64,000 nt of DNA, from the NCBI RefSeq assembly GCF_023278565.1, contig NC_064676.1:372001-436000 (forward strand). Direction: 5' to 3'. The notes beneath the pieces were generated by a model that saw nothing but the letters and a program-made list of their open reading frames with translations, had not been told where the DNA came from and did not search any database. Positions within the stretch are counted from its first letter, which is position 1, and each line of letters starts with the position of its first letter. Of this stretch, positions 11,297 through 22,664 are shown piece by piece. Origin of the DNA: Colletotrichum lupini (Eukaryota; Ascomycota; Sordariomycetes; Glomerellales; Glomerellaceae). The translations under genes were made by a program, and so were the position numbers.

Positions 11297-11847
11297 GGGC
11301 TCATAGCTGCAGAGCTCGGACCATAACCCCACACCCGTACCCGCTGTACCTATACACGGGCTACCCGGCGTAATTACATAAGGTAGCCGTAGGTACGTTC
11401 AGTTATAATTACCTACGGTTATAATTACCTACTATCATAATTACCTATAGTTATAATTACTTATAGTCGTAATTACTTATAGTTATAATTACTTACTTAA
11501 TTACTTATTTAATTACTTATTTAATTACTTATTTAATTACTTATTTAATTACTTATTTAATTACTTATTTAATTACTTATTTAATTACTTATTTTACTAT
11601 TTATTTTTATAAGTAATTATAACCGTAGGTAATTGCAACCGTAGGTAATTACGACTATAAGTAATTATGATAATACGTACGGAGTACTTATAGCTGCTTT
11701 ACGTAACTACTGCGTATATGCGCTAGGTAGCCCGTGGGTAGGTATAGCGGGGTAAAAAAGTTTAGAGTTCAGAGGGCAGGCTCTGATTGGTCTAAAAAGT
11801 GGATTACTGCCCGGATAGCCAAACAGTACTGCCCGGATAGCAAAACT
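11233..11847. mobile_element. ~615 bp inverted-repeat (MITE/foldback) element
   Basis: Near-perfect terminal inverted repeats of 53 bp (11233-11285 and 11795-11847) start AGTTTTGC and end at CCACTTTT. Each repeat contains two direct copies of GCTATCCGGGCAGTA (11239-11253 and 11261-11275; reversed at 11805-11819 and 11827-11841). Inverted similarity continues inward with gaps: CACGGGCTACC at 11355-11365 pairs with its complement at 11726-11736, and TAATTACCTACGG-type blocks occur on both sides. The centre is an AT-rich tandem repeat. There is no coding capacity, so it depends on a transposase elsewhere. No target-site duplication is obvious, leaving the superfamily open. Confidence 0.8.
11497..11592. 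repeat. Eight tandem copies of a 12-bp AT-rich unit
   Basis: TTAATTACTTAT repeats eight times without interruption in the centre of the inverted-repeat element, flanked by diverged TAATTAC blocks. Such an array is prone to copy-number change. Confidence 0.9.
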
Positions 11848-12129
11848 CATCTTCATATTTCAGTGGCCATGATCGTGAAATGACCCGTCCCTATACACGT
11901 CTTTGATCAGCCTTCCTTGACGCCCATTCCAAGTATTGCCGTTGCTATCTTATATCTGATCTATTCTGTCCTGTCTGAGGTTTTATGGCCAATCTGCAGG
12001 TGGCTAAAATCTCATCCCACATATCTCCTCAATAACTTGTGACAGCCAAAAGATTCCAATACAACCTGACGCTATCCCGTGCGACTCTGATTTTTCAGAG
12101 ACAATATGATGGCCCTCCAATCACGCCAT

Positions 12130-13436
12130 TCAGTCATCTTCCTTCCTCGGGATGTTGAACGGAGAGTCACGCCCAGTGTAGATGAATCCATCATACACGC
12201 AAGCACCCGCGATACCACCAACAATAGCAGCAGCCCAAGGCGCCCACAGCCAGTAGTAAGAGTCATGAGTGAAGACATCCGAGCCATAGCCAACGATAGC
12301 CAACGCAATACGTGGACCAGTATCTCTGGCACCATTCATGGCGTACCCAGTGTTAATGCCCAAGGCGGAGCCGATGGCCAGCAAAGCCAAGAACATAGCA
12401 AAGGGTTGCGTGCCCTTTGGCGGCGATAGGTTGTTCTTGTCAGCCAGAGCAAACACGATAGCCACCAGCGCGGCCGAGGCAAGGAACTCGGTGTAAAAGG
12501 CGCCGGCATAAGGAAGTCCAGACTTGGGAAAGGTGAAGAAGAGACCGGCAGTGGCATGTTCCCCGATCAAAGTGCGGGCAGCGCCGCCCTCGTACTCTGC
12601 AATGCTGGTGGAGTAGTTCAGATAGACGGCAAGACTGGCGAAGGTAGCACCCAAGACCTGCGCAGCCAAGAAGCCGGGCACTTTGCGCCAGGGGAAGCCG
12701 CGGAAAAGGGCGAGGACAACTGTCACGGTTGGGTTGCAGTGTCCACCTGATACGCCACCGGACATCCATACGGCCATAGCCACGCCGGCGGCCCAGGCCA
12801 GGCGGCACTGCAAAAAGTCACCAGCATTTTCGCGGATGTCGGCCGACTGGTAATTCAGACGCGTCTCGCATTCCACACCTGCTCCAAAGAGCAAGATCAT
12901 GAAGGTACCCCAGAATTCACTGTGCATGTGTGCGGTCAGCATCGGATTGATTCTGAGAGCTCCATTGCCGTAAGGCATCCCGGTGGGGGAGGCTCCGGTG
13001 GGGAGCCATGTTCGCGATTGAAGTGATGTAAAGATGGATCCAGCCGATATTCAGGTACTCACGCAAATTCCTCCCGCCAGTAATGACGGATTTGGGCCCA
13101 TGTGTTTGGTGGCCTGTCACTAAGCGCCCATTGCGGCTTGTGTAGGCGCGTCTCTTGGTGGGCGGCGACTGGCGCGGCCGGCAGTACTGGCTCGACGTCT
13201 TCGTGATGTGGGTGAACCTCCTGTAGGGAGGCACGTCGCATGGATAGGGGCGACACGAGTCGCTGGCCATTGAATGATGGCAGTTGGAATGTGCCGGTGC
13301 GTCGTCGATGCCTCGAGAGGAGCGGCTGGCTTTCGCCTGGATCGTGAATCGATGACGCGGGAGACATATCCTCGTGAGTCTGTTTTATGGCAAGCTGGTT
13401 GGATCTGATGCCAAAAGATGTCGGCGGGTTTGTCAC
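12130..13436 (-). CDS. Aquaporin / aquaglyceroporin (MIP family)
   Basis: Two exons: 13436-13063 and 12919-12130, intron 143 nt; 387 aa. The join gives WREEF-A-EFWGTFMILLFGAG, the usual entry into the first membrane helix of fungal MIP channels. A ~120-residue cytosolic N-terminal tail rich in Ser, Arg and His precedes it, as in fungal aquaglyceroporins. Six membrane helices can be traced. The two pore boxes are unusual: SGGHCNPTV (Asn187) instead of NPA, and YAMNGARDTGPR (Asn320) in place of NPARD; NxARD forms occur in fungal aquaglyceroporins, NPT is rarer. Expected role: water, glycerol or small-solute flux across the plasma membrane. The C terminus ends in KEDD. Confidence 0.9.
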
Positions 13437-14129
13437 CTGACAGAGGGGAAGTGTAGGGACAATATTTGTCTCTCAAGATGACGATGCCTTCGTACGAGGT
13501 GTGTTGTTTTTGTTTGCCTCTCATCGATCCACAAAAACCGGACGGCAGCACGGTTGCTTCTGCATCCCGTATCAAGTTGATCTACATGTTGCATTGCGTA
13601 CCCGCTCATTAGTCCGTATAGTTGCCGAGGCCAAGCTCCGATTTGGTGGTGCAAGGAGCTGGAAGACAACAACTCCGGATTTATCTGTGGATTTAGACAC
13701 TATTATGGAGAACGCTGATAAGTTATCGCGCAAGCAAGACCAGTCGATGCGTGATTTTTCTGGGTCTAGAAACCTACGAATTTGAACTTTCCCTGTTTTT
13801 TTCCAAGGTTATTGGACTACTTGGCGTGTTAGCTCACCGACATCTCTGATGTCAACAACATTGGAAGAAATTCGTGATCTCTGGAATACAACTGGGAGAA
13901 TATCAAAGAGCTCCTCGTACCCTGCAGTTTTTGTCTTGTTTTTGTCTTGTTTTTGTCTTGAGTCTCGCACATTAGATGCGCGGATGTTGACAATCGTTCT
14001 ATCTTGCAGGTGTTACAATTGCATGCTAAGTTGGCTCTATACAATGCCACTCAGAAATCCGAAAAGAGAAAGAGCTTGTGAAACCAGCCTGCAAGCAAAT
14101 CGGTCTATGAGCATGCTATGATTCTTCCA
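13437..14129. other. Intergenic between aquaporin and aspartic protease
   Basis: No gene supported. It holds the aquaporin promoter and the 3' flank of the protease, with three tandem copies of TTTTTGTCTTG at 13928-13960. Confidence 0.5.
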
Positions 14130-15467
14130 TCACTTCTGTCTGAAGCGCACACTTTGCGCTTGTGGCCGTTTGGCTGTTCCCTTCGATGGGTTGGCTGGCA
14201 CAAATTCCTCGATGTTTGATGCTGACTCGTTTAGTTTAGCCTGTGCCATTCCGAGCTGTTTGTTCTCAAGATCAAAGACCGTGTACACAGCCGAAAGCAT
14301 AGGCGCACCAAAAGATGCTACGTTACTGTCAATGGGTTCTAACGGAAGTGTGCACAGGGAACTGCCACTCTTGTCGGTGACGGGTGCCCCGTTCTTCATG
14401 AGGGGGATGAAGATCATCGACAGAGGGACCTCGACCTTGGCCGTCTGGAACTCGAAGTTGAACTTGGCACCCGAATCGCCGCTGCTGCACTTCAATGCCT
14501 TCGTTCCATCCTGTAGTGTTTGGATATTGATAGCCGGTCCGATTAGATCCAATATCTTTGGTGGGAAGGATAAGGATGGGTTGCCAGTATCAACGAGGAC
14601 GGGTGGGAAGTTGTTTCCCCCAATTGCAGTTGGTTTGGCATTCTTGTCTGCCGAGAAGGAGAAGGAAGTCCAAGGCACGATGAAGTCATTCGATTTGAAT
14701 AGCTTCTGTCCAACGAGAGGGATCATCTGCATTTGTCCTGTGAACTTGGCAGTGTCCATCCCGCCAAACACGACGCTTCCAGTAGGCGACCCTAAGCGAT
14801 GTCAGCAAATGTCAAGCGTACATTCAGAATCCAAATATGGAAACTAACTGAAATCATTCAAGTATACACTGTAAGCCAGCGACTTGGTGAGCCCCTGGGC
14901 TTTGAGATTTTCTGGAAAGTTCGTGTACGGCTTAGCATTATTGGCGAGAACGGACGCCTCTGAGCTCGAGGGGCCGACGCCCAGGATGGCAATCAGGGGT
15001 GATGTCAGCTTGCCAGTCTGACCCAATCCCATAGTGTTATTTGAGATCGATGTGTTGCCGACCGTGACTGATTCTGACATGAAGGTTCCTTGAATTTCAA
15101 CACCATTCGCGTACGTAGCCTCGAACGGAGAGCGATTGGCATTAAAGGTAGTTGATTTGGCGTTATCAAATGCACCTGAGACGCTAGAGTTCCTGCCGTT
15201 GCTGGCGGTGCATGTTGCCAAGCGGTCTTTGCATAGGCGGCTGTTGAGCTGAGGAACCCAGAGATCACTGCTCCCTGTGTCGAAGATCGCCAAAACTTGT
15301 TGCGGTGGAGATCCAACCGAGATTTGCATCGATGCAACGAAGTTGCTGTTAGGGTCGGCCATGCGGGTGAAGGGGATCTCAACAGTCTTTAGACATTGAA
15401 TAGACTGGATTAGGCATATGCTCGTGACCAGCAACGGCTTTATCGCAACCGTGAAAGACGACCACAT
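14130..15467 (-). CDS. Secreted pepsin-like aspartic protease (A1 family)
   Basis: Two exons, 15467-14849 and 14791-14130 (57 nt intron), 426 aa. A signal peptide covers about residues 1-25 (hydrophobic run ending QSIQC). The first catalytic motif is FDTGSSDLW (Asp63) and the second VDTGNPSLSFP (Asp274); the second normally reads DTG-S/T, so Asn at that place is a departure that should be checked for activity. YANGVEIQGT marks the flap region. Several NxS/T sites (NSS, NTS, NNT) suggest glycosylation. There is no hydrophobic C-terminal tail, hence no GPI anchor. Likely an extracellular protease of the candidapepsin/OPSB-like group. A short pro-segment is implied by TRMADPN before the mature fold. 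Confidence 0.9.
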
Positions 15468-17999
15468 CGTGCTCTGTGGTTGCGAACACGAAGTACACGC
15501 GAATTAATGGATAAGTATTCAAGTGAAGAGTTGCGCGGCAACTGATTAGCTTGTATTGAACGTTGTGCTTATTCAATCATATCGGCGGGAAGCTTGATCA
15601 TATTATAAATGCGTGCGAGATTCCCATTATGCCGAGTTTCTATCTCTTGGATTCTCCCCATCCGTCAATGGTCCTATGACTCTCTTTCCGGCCGAGTTTC
15701 GGGTTTACCTACCTGGGGGTAAAGTCATGAATCGTCGTGACACACTGGTCTGTTTTGTATGGGCGAGAATTTTCCGCGGCTTCAGGATAAATCTTTCGTT
15801 ACGGCCTAGCTCGCGTTCCGCTCAATGGCTCAAGCGCCGAGCTTGGGCACCATTCACCGACATTCAACTTGGGAAGATAAGTGCGCAGCAATAGGTAACC
15901 CCATCAACCTTTCGATTTTTACCTAACTCGACTTCCTTCGGACGAATTAGAGTTTTATTCGAGCTGGTTCTTGAGTTAGAAAGTGTTTCCTGCTATTCCA
16001 CAAGATCACTGTTTGCCCTGGTCTTACTTCAGGCAGATGGCTGATCTCCAATGAAAGTGGATAAATCAAGACGCTTAGTGCAGATCTGAGTTGGCACTTG
16101 GGAGTTTGTCTGGCGAATGGCCACTTAGTTGTGTTGCCAGTGCCGCAAGTGAGGTTACTTCTGGCTCCTGGATTCCACTACACAGGAGTGAAAGCGAGCA
16201 CAAAGGTTAAGTAGGTCAACAACCGTAGTTGACTCCTGATGTAAGCATATGTGCATCTTTCTCTCTTCAACGATATCTGAAGTCATGAACGCATCGGATT
16301 AAGTCATATTGCGCATCCCTGGTTTCTTAACTGCACCTATGACGGTTTCTATCGAGCTATCTCATTTTTCGTGCCAGAACCATAAAGACGAAGCTCTATG
16401 TGGCCGCTGCATAGGCTCATTGGGAGGCTCTTGCTGATTTGATTCTACCTCCACTTACGGTTGTTCCTTTTGATTTTCTTCTACAGTCTCTGCCCCCACT
16501 TGCGGTTGTTCTCTTTGAGTTTCCCTTAACGTCTCGTCGTTCGGTTCGCCAGGGAATGGGGGGAAATGAAACATACTTTTGTGCGGAATTGTTATCTGAA
16601 TCCTGTTGGGTATTGTTTCTTGGCTTCTCCTTCGGCACCATACTCATAGCTTGTAATTGCAGCGCACTTTCGACGGTCTTTGGCGCTTCTGATTCAGCTG
16701 AACCTTTCTCATACTCGGAGTCATCCATGGTCTCGGTTTTTCTTGTGGCAAAACTTCCGACGATAGAAAGTGAAGCTTAAAACGACAGGCATTGAGTGGT
16801 ACTTGATGTAGCTCTTCTTAGCCTAATGCCATGATGTTCTGAGAAACTTTCTTATTTATGACGACCACTATTATAATTTTGCTCTCGATTTTGAAAAGAC
16901 TAGACACAACTGTCTATCTTCGCCGGTGAAGGCAAAGCTGGGTTGTAACAATGATCTTTCGCTTTCTCATCCAACTTGAAATGTACTCCATGGAGGCAAA
17001 CTGTGCTTTTACGGTTCTCACCAGACTCAACTGGAATTATGGAGACTGATTGGGATTCCATCACTCGGAACTAGTCCAACATTTTGTAGCCCAGAATGTG
17101 AGCAATTTGTCTACCATTAGGCCGGAAATACAGTGAAACAGCGATAATTGGATCACCTTCTCATGTCCGAGCCGAACGAACAGAGAATCTGGAAAGTATC
17201 AGCAGGGTGCTGCACAGTCCCTGGAGCAGCCCCCAAATCGTCAAGGGTCTGCGTTACAGGGATGATAATCTCGCTATGCGTATTGCCGCGGGCGATTTTG
17301 GCCCACTGTCGGCCACGATCTCCGGCGGAATAAGGCTTGTTGCACCTTAAGTTGATTAAGCTGTTGCCTGTGTTTTTGGTCCGTGGGAAACCCCGGGTGT
17401 CATCTTTGCTAGCCCGCCGCCGTCGTTCTGTTACAAAGACTTTACCCCAAGATTCTCAAATCTTTTGGAAGTGAAAAGCTCGGTCGGTCAGAGCCAAGCT
17501 ATAGCATACCATTCAGTCCAGCACATCATCACCTTCTATGTCGTCTTCCAGGAGACTGGTACCTAAGACAGGCCATTCAGAGACAGTGAGATTGTTAGGC
17601 CTTTCTGAACAACGTGCCAACGCCACAACAGGCTGCGAAAGGGACGAGGGTTTGGAAGCCCGTCAGCACGCCAAGGGCGCTAACGATCCTTCGCGAGCGA
17701 TTTTGCCCAATGCCAGGGCATTTTGGCTCATCGCCTCTGATTTAGCGTCATGGGTCTGCAGGCTTTGAGCATGATTTGGGTTTGATGTTAATTTCGGCAG
17801 CATCAGCCTCAACCGAAGCCAACATTGCGGCCGCTCCCTTTCCCAGTTTCATGGAGCCTTTCCTTCGAACATGGCGGGGAGTTTGATGGCTGAGACTTGA
17901 CTTTCTCCTCATCGTTCCTCACTTTTTCGTTGGTTTTGGCGTTTTCGTCGCGTCGTTCGTTTCACAACTGTTTTATTCACTCTTTCATTTCACGAAACG
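15468..17999. other. Long intergenic stretch between protease and Kelch gene
   Basis: About 2.5 kb with stop-rich frames and no recognisable domain. The only frame with protein-like composition is the 103-codon minus-strand frame at 16417-16728, listed separately. The right end is the promoter of the Kelch gene (pyrimidine-rich at 17890-17990). Confidence 0.4.
16417..16728 (-). CDS. Hypothetical acidic-to-basic small protein
   Basis: A 103-codon frame beginning MDDSEYEKGSAESEAPKTVE. The first half is acidic and Gln/Ser rich; the second is basic and contains a two-fold repeat around SKxTTxSGGR coded by a ~50 bp imperfect direct repeat. I recognise no domain. The composition is compatible with a disordered protein, but the frame could be chance. 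Splicing out of the basic half at AA|GTATGT is also possible. Confidence 0.22.
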   Translation of the reverse strand: MDDSEYEKGSAESEAPKTVESALQLQAMSMVPKEKPRNNTQQDSDNNSAQKYVSFPPIPWRTERRDVKGNSKRTTASGGRDCRRKSKGTTVSGGRIKSARASQ

Positions 18000-20009
18000 A
18001 TGATGCTCAAGCCGTCGGTGAAGGGAGCTTTTCTGGGATGTGTGATGCAGCTGCCCAACCTGGCGAATGCGCTGTCGAGACGCGCCTGGGAACTGTCAGA
18101 TGTACCCTCTCCCGAGATCTTCCTCCGTCGAGCAGAAGCAAGAGGTAGTGGATATCAACATTTGAACAATCGAATTCAACTGATTTAAGCCATTTAGTCG
18201 TTGTTCTTGGCGACTACGCCTACATCGATGGCGGCGAGATCTCTCAGCTCGACGCGCGAGGTAACCCGATAACGTCGCGAGGCTCCAACGCAGGTCAGTT
18301 ACTTCAACGACGAAGCGATCGATCCCGACACCTTCTCACGCGGTGGAATCCTAGTCAACTCCACATTATCGATCGATTTGACGACGTCATGGTCCGCAAC
18401 CAGCGTCAGGATCAGGGAGATTTCGAAGACGCCGAAGACTATGGACCAACAGGCGATGTGGAAAAACGACGCAAAGAGTACATTCTGGATTTGGGGCGGA
18501 CATAGCCCATTCGGTGCTCCATTAGACGAGCCCACGTCCTGGAAGTTTGAAGCAGACGGCAAAGGAGGTGGAACATGGTCCAAAGAGACGCCAGCGAACC
18601 CAACACTTTTCCAAGAATTGCGACGAAATGAGGGGGGCGCATTCGCTAGTACCCCCGACGCCGGGTTCTGGTTTGGGGGACAATCGTCAGGCTGGACGAC
18701 ATCTAACCCTTACTCGCAGCCACTCCCGGGCATCTTGTCCTACAACATGACCACGAGGTCTTGGGCAAATGAAACAAATGATGCCTTCTCCAAGTACGGC
18801 ACTTTGACGGGAGGCTCAGCCGTCTACATCCCGACTTTTGGTTCGAATGGTCTCATCACCATAATGGGCGGCGCAACATGGGGTCTCGAACCTGATCAGG
18901 CGAAGCCTCTCGGATGGCAGGACTTCAGCAACTTGACCTTCATGGATCCAGTAACTAGAGATTGGTACTGGCAAAAGACAACCGGAAATGCGCCCACTCC
19001 CCGCAGCAATTTCTGCAGCGTTGGAGTCGAAGGCAACAACGGAACCTACGAAATGTGAGCATTTCCATTGATCTCATACGACTTTTCGTTGATACTAATG
19101 AAGTTTTAGCTTTGTGTTCGGCGGCACCAATAGTGAGACAGGTTCAACTTATGATGATGTCTTCGTTTTAAGCCTTCCGGGGTTCTTCTGGAACCAAGTC
19201 GCTTACGAGTCGAAACATCCAAGGAGGAATCATTGCTGCGCATTAGTTGGCCGCCGTCAAATGCTGTCAGTTGGAGGAGCGGATGGCAAAACGGGATATA
19301 CAAGTGCCGACCCCTGGCCGCAAGGACTCGGTCTCTTCGACATGACAGACTGGAAGTGGAAGACGGACTACGACGCAGACGCTAAGAACTACGAAAGTGC
19401 GAAGACAGTCAGTGACTGGTATCAGCAAACGTAAGTGAAATGAGCCTAGCACTTGAAAGCTGACAGCATGAGCCAAAGTGCTAACATCAATCTAGTGGTA
19501 TCAGTTCCGTCCAGTGGTCATCCAATGAAGTTCAGGCACTTTTCAGGAAGTCAAATACAAACACAACTGGAGAAACCAATCATGATCCAGCAGAGAACAA
19601 AGATACCAAGGGATCTACCCCACTAGCCGCCATTGTTGGAGCTGTAGTTGGAGCCGTCGTCGGTGCCATCATAGGGCTTGCTCTATTCTGCTTCGTCAAA
19701 CGCCGGAAGCAGAAGCAAGCCGCCGAAGCAGCGACTGCACTTGCTCCATATCCTGACCATGCAAAGGGGGATGGAGCATACCAGGCTTACTATCACCCTG
19801 TGGCTCCAGGGGAGTTGCAGTCGGATGTACCACAGACTGAATTGTATGGTGGATCAATACCTAAGCATGAGATGTGGGCAGAAGTACCAAAGCATGAGAT
19901 GAGTGCCTCTGGAGTTCATCACTACACCGTTACTGAACTCGACTCCCACAACACTCTACTGGGACAAGGGGATAGAGATCACTCCAAATTCAGACATGAT
20001 CTGCAATAG
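18000..20009 (+). CDS. Kelch-repeat single-pass membrane protein
   Basis: Five exons: 18000-18144, 18198-18293, 18355-19054, 19110-19430, 19496-20009; 591 aa. A hydrophobic N terminus (LGCVMQLPNLANA) may be a signal peptide. Kelch blades are seen as VVVLGDYAYIDGGE, FWIWGGH, FWFGGQSSGW, LITIMGG, FVFGGTN and MLSVGGADG. After a Ser/Thr/Asn-rich stalk, a membrane helix spans about 465-488 (a run of AVVGAVVGAIIG type), followed by KRRKQKQ as stop-transfer signal and a ~100-residue cytosolic tail rich in His, Tyr and acidic residues. This layout (secreted beta-propeller, stalk, TM, short tail) is common in Pezizomycotina; the ligand is unknown. All four introns are short and frame-consistent. Intron 1 has a weak donor (GTAGTG). 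Confidence 0.85.
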
Positions 20010-20864
20010 GACACGCAATTTCAATAAACACGAATTTTCAAACACCCGCTGCAGTTTAGATGTCAGAAAAACGCAAGTAATCTCGGCGTAGCATCAATGT
20101 TGCCTTCAGTGCATTCGTGATCCAATCAAACAGGTTCACAACACTGTTCGGCTGCAGCATTCGGTAACAATGCTCAATTAGTCTCCGCTCGCCAGCATAT
20201 CTGACCCAAAATGGTATGTTTATGACCTGGGAGAAGTGACGACTCGGCCCGGGTGTCTCCCACCGGCTTCGTACGCCCATTCGAGCGGCACATGATCGCC
20301 ACATCACTCAGACTGCAATGTCGCACAAACTCCGCTTAGGAACATCATCCGAACGCATCTGGCGTAAATCTAATGGAACATTGAGATAAGGTACCAAACG
20401 GGAATCCTTCCGCAGTGGAGCTAACGCGCACTTCAGTCCACAACCTCTTGCCCTTTTGGCTTAATCTGTAACGTTGAAGTGCACGATGCCGGTCTATCTC
20501 ACGTCAGCGATGTTGAGTTTCTTGGCTGTGTAGCACAGCACAGCGAGAAGAGCGCAACCAATCCTGAATCTCGTTGAAATAGTTTATCATAACGATTTTT
20601 ATATCATTTCTGCAAGTGGTGCACCTACAATCAGTGCCCACACCCCACGATGTCTTGGCGTGCTTCTGAGCTTTTCCAGGGAGAAAGGCAGGTGGGTAAC
20701 CTAAAATAAGAGAAGAAGGCCGAAGGATTTCCATTTACTACTGGAGACTGCCTTATATAAAGCTTAGGCTACCTCGAACGTAGCTCCAGCACTTTTCCCC
20801 CATGGCCTGATTAAGCTTCATCATACGGTACCGTATATTCAGCAGTCGGAGATCACCCTTCAAG
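20010..20864. other. Intergenic with UGT promoter
   Basis: No gene supported. TATATAA at 20754-20760 lies 105 bp upstream of the glycosyltransferase start codon and is a good TATA-box candidate. Confidence 0.5.
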
Positions 20865-22523
20865 ATGTCATCAACCAAGAAAAAGATCTTGTTCCTCTGT
20901 AACAAAGATTATGGTCAGGCTAATGTCATTCTTTCAGCTACCTACGCCTTGATAAAGATCAACCCCGATGTCGAAGTACACATTGGCTCACAAGCAGGCT
21001 TTGATTCTCAGCTCCGCCGCTTCGTCGACCAATGCAACAAGGTAGAAGGAGCCCCGGCTGGGAACGCCGTCAAGCTACATCCAATCATCGGCCTCTCCCA
21101 CTTCGAGGCCGTGGATAGACCTGACAATCCGGCGCTGGCTACTTGGCTTACAAAGCCAGGGCTCGTCAATACGTCCCGCAACATGCTCACACTTGCTGGC
21201 CTCGCACTTCCATGGAGCCCAGAGGAATTCTTCGAGACTTATAAAGCTATCGAGGAAGTCTTTGAGGAAGTGAAGCCGGATGTGACTGTGGTGGAGGCGT
21301 TCTTCGCGCCAGCTACAACATTTGCCAACCAAGCAAACATCAACTGGATTTGTCTGGCTCCAAATACTATCAAAGAATTTGCGCTGCCAATGCAACCCAA
21401 GCTCGCAATGCTGTGGAAGTATCCCATGTGAGTGCAGGTAAAGTAGAGTCGAAGCTATAATTTCTAACTAACATCAGCCAAGTATACAATCAAGCCTACC
21501 ATTTCCGATCCCACTCCATCTAGTCCCCCTCAACGTTTTCTTCAACCTCGTCGCCGGATACGGACTCTTTGCGGATTCGAGATATAAGCGTGTCTCGGCA
21601 CATCTCGCCAAACATGCTGGACCCGGCATCGAGATCATCACCTGGAACGAGCTTGGCCTTCTGAAAGCACCACCCAAGGGCCTTCGAATCCTTGTCGCCA
21701 ATAGTCCCGACATTGATTTCCCCTTTGAGACCATCCCCGAGTCCATCACTCCATGTGGTCCTATCACCCGCGCTGCCCCCAAGATTGAGATCGAAGATCC
21801 TGAACTTGCTGAGTGGCTGAGTCGAGGGCCAACAGTCTTCATCAGTCTCGGCACGCACCATTTCTATGATCTTCCGAAGGCGACTGAATTTGCGCATGCG
21901 ATTCGAAATCTTCTTGATCGAGCAGAAGAACACAAGGGTGGTTCTGAAGATGAAGCTAGACTCCAAGTCCTTTGGAAGATGCCGCGCAAGTTGGACGAGA
22001 ATGAGAACGCAACCGAAGACTCTGGGCCATGGCTCGATGTCAAGGCAATCATGAATCCCTTCATCAAACAGGATAGAGTCAAGATCACGGACTGGTTTAC
22101 TGCCGAACCAAAGAGTATCCTAGAGTCTGGCCATCTCGTGTGCTGTGTCAGTCATGGCGGCTCCAACTCATTCCATGAGGCTTTGTGGTAAGCACCTTCT
22201 CAATCAACTCAAGAGCTCTCGCTGACTTCCAACCTAGTACTGGTATACCACAAGTCGTTCTGCCAGGTTGGGGCGACTGCTATGACTTCGCTATTCGGTC
22301 AGAGATCTTGGGCATTGGGAAGTGGGCCAACAGGAAGGCCAAGCCTTACTGGGAGAGAGAAGAACTTTCCGAAAAGCTGATTGAAGTCGTGCTTGGCCCC
22401 CAGGCGCAAGCGATGCAGGAACAAGCTTTAGCACTAGCCAAGCGGCATCCAGAAGGCGCTGGTCGAGAGAAGGCTGCAAGAGAGATTCTGGATCTGCTGG
22501 AGAAGAATGAGGAGAAGGTCTGA
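20865..22523 (+). CDS. UDP-glycosyltransferase (GT1 family)
   Basis: Three exons: 20865-21427, 21483-22187, 22238-22523 (introns 55 and 50 nt), 517 aa. The N-terminal Rossmann half starts KILFLCNKDYGQ; a hydrophobic segment FPIPLHLVPLNVFFNL (about 192-207) may attach to membrane. The C-terminal donor-binding half contains VFISLGTH and the signature [30 protein letters not shown], split by intron 2 after the Leu codon, which confirms the splice. The ending is lysine/glutamate rich. It should transfer a sugar from UDP-glucose or a related donor to a small lipophilic acceptor (sterol, phenolic or toxin detoxification); the acceptor cannot be told. It converges with the NACHT-ankyrin gene, with 141 bp between stop codons. 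Confidence 0.9.
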
Positions 22524-22664
22524 TGTTTTGGTTCCTTCGAGATCACAGTCTTGTTATTAATGTCGATTGGATGCGCAAGAAGGGCAAGATTACATCAAAT
22601 CCATCCTTTTTGAGTTTCAAAGCCAAAGCCTCAACCCAGTGTACTTTCCAACGATGTCCAATGG

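Noticed and set aside
16417..18000. Additional genes between protease and Kelch gene
   Set aside because: Several frames of 60-110 codons on both strands, none with family motifs or consistent splice partners.
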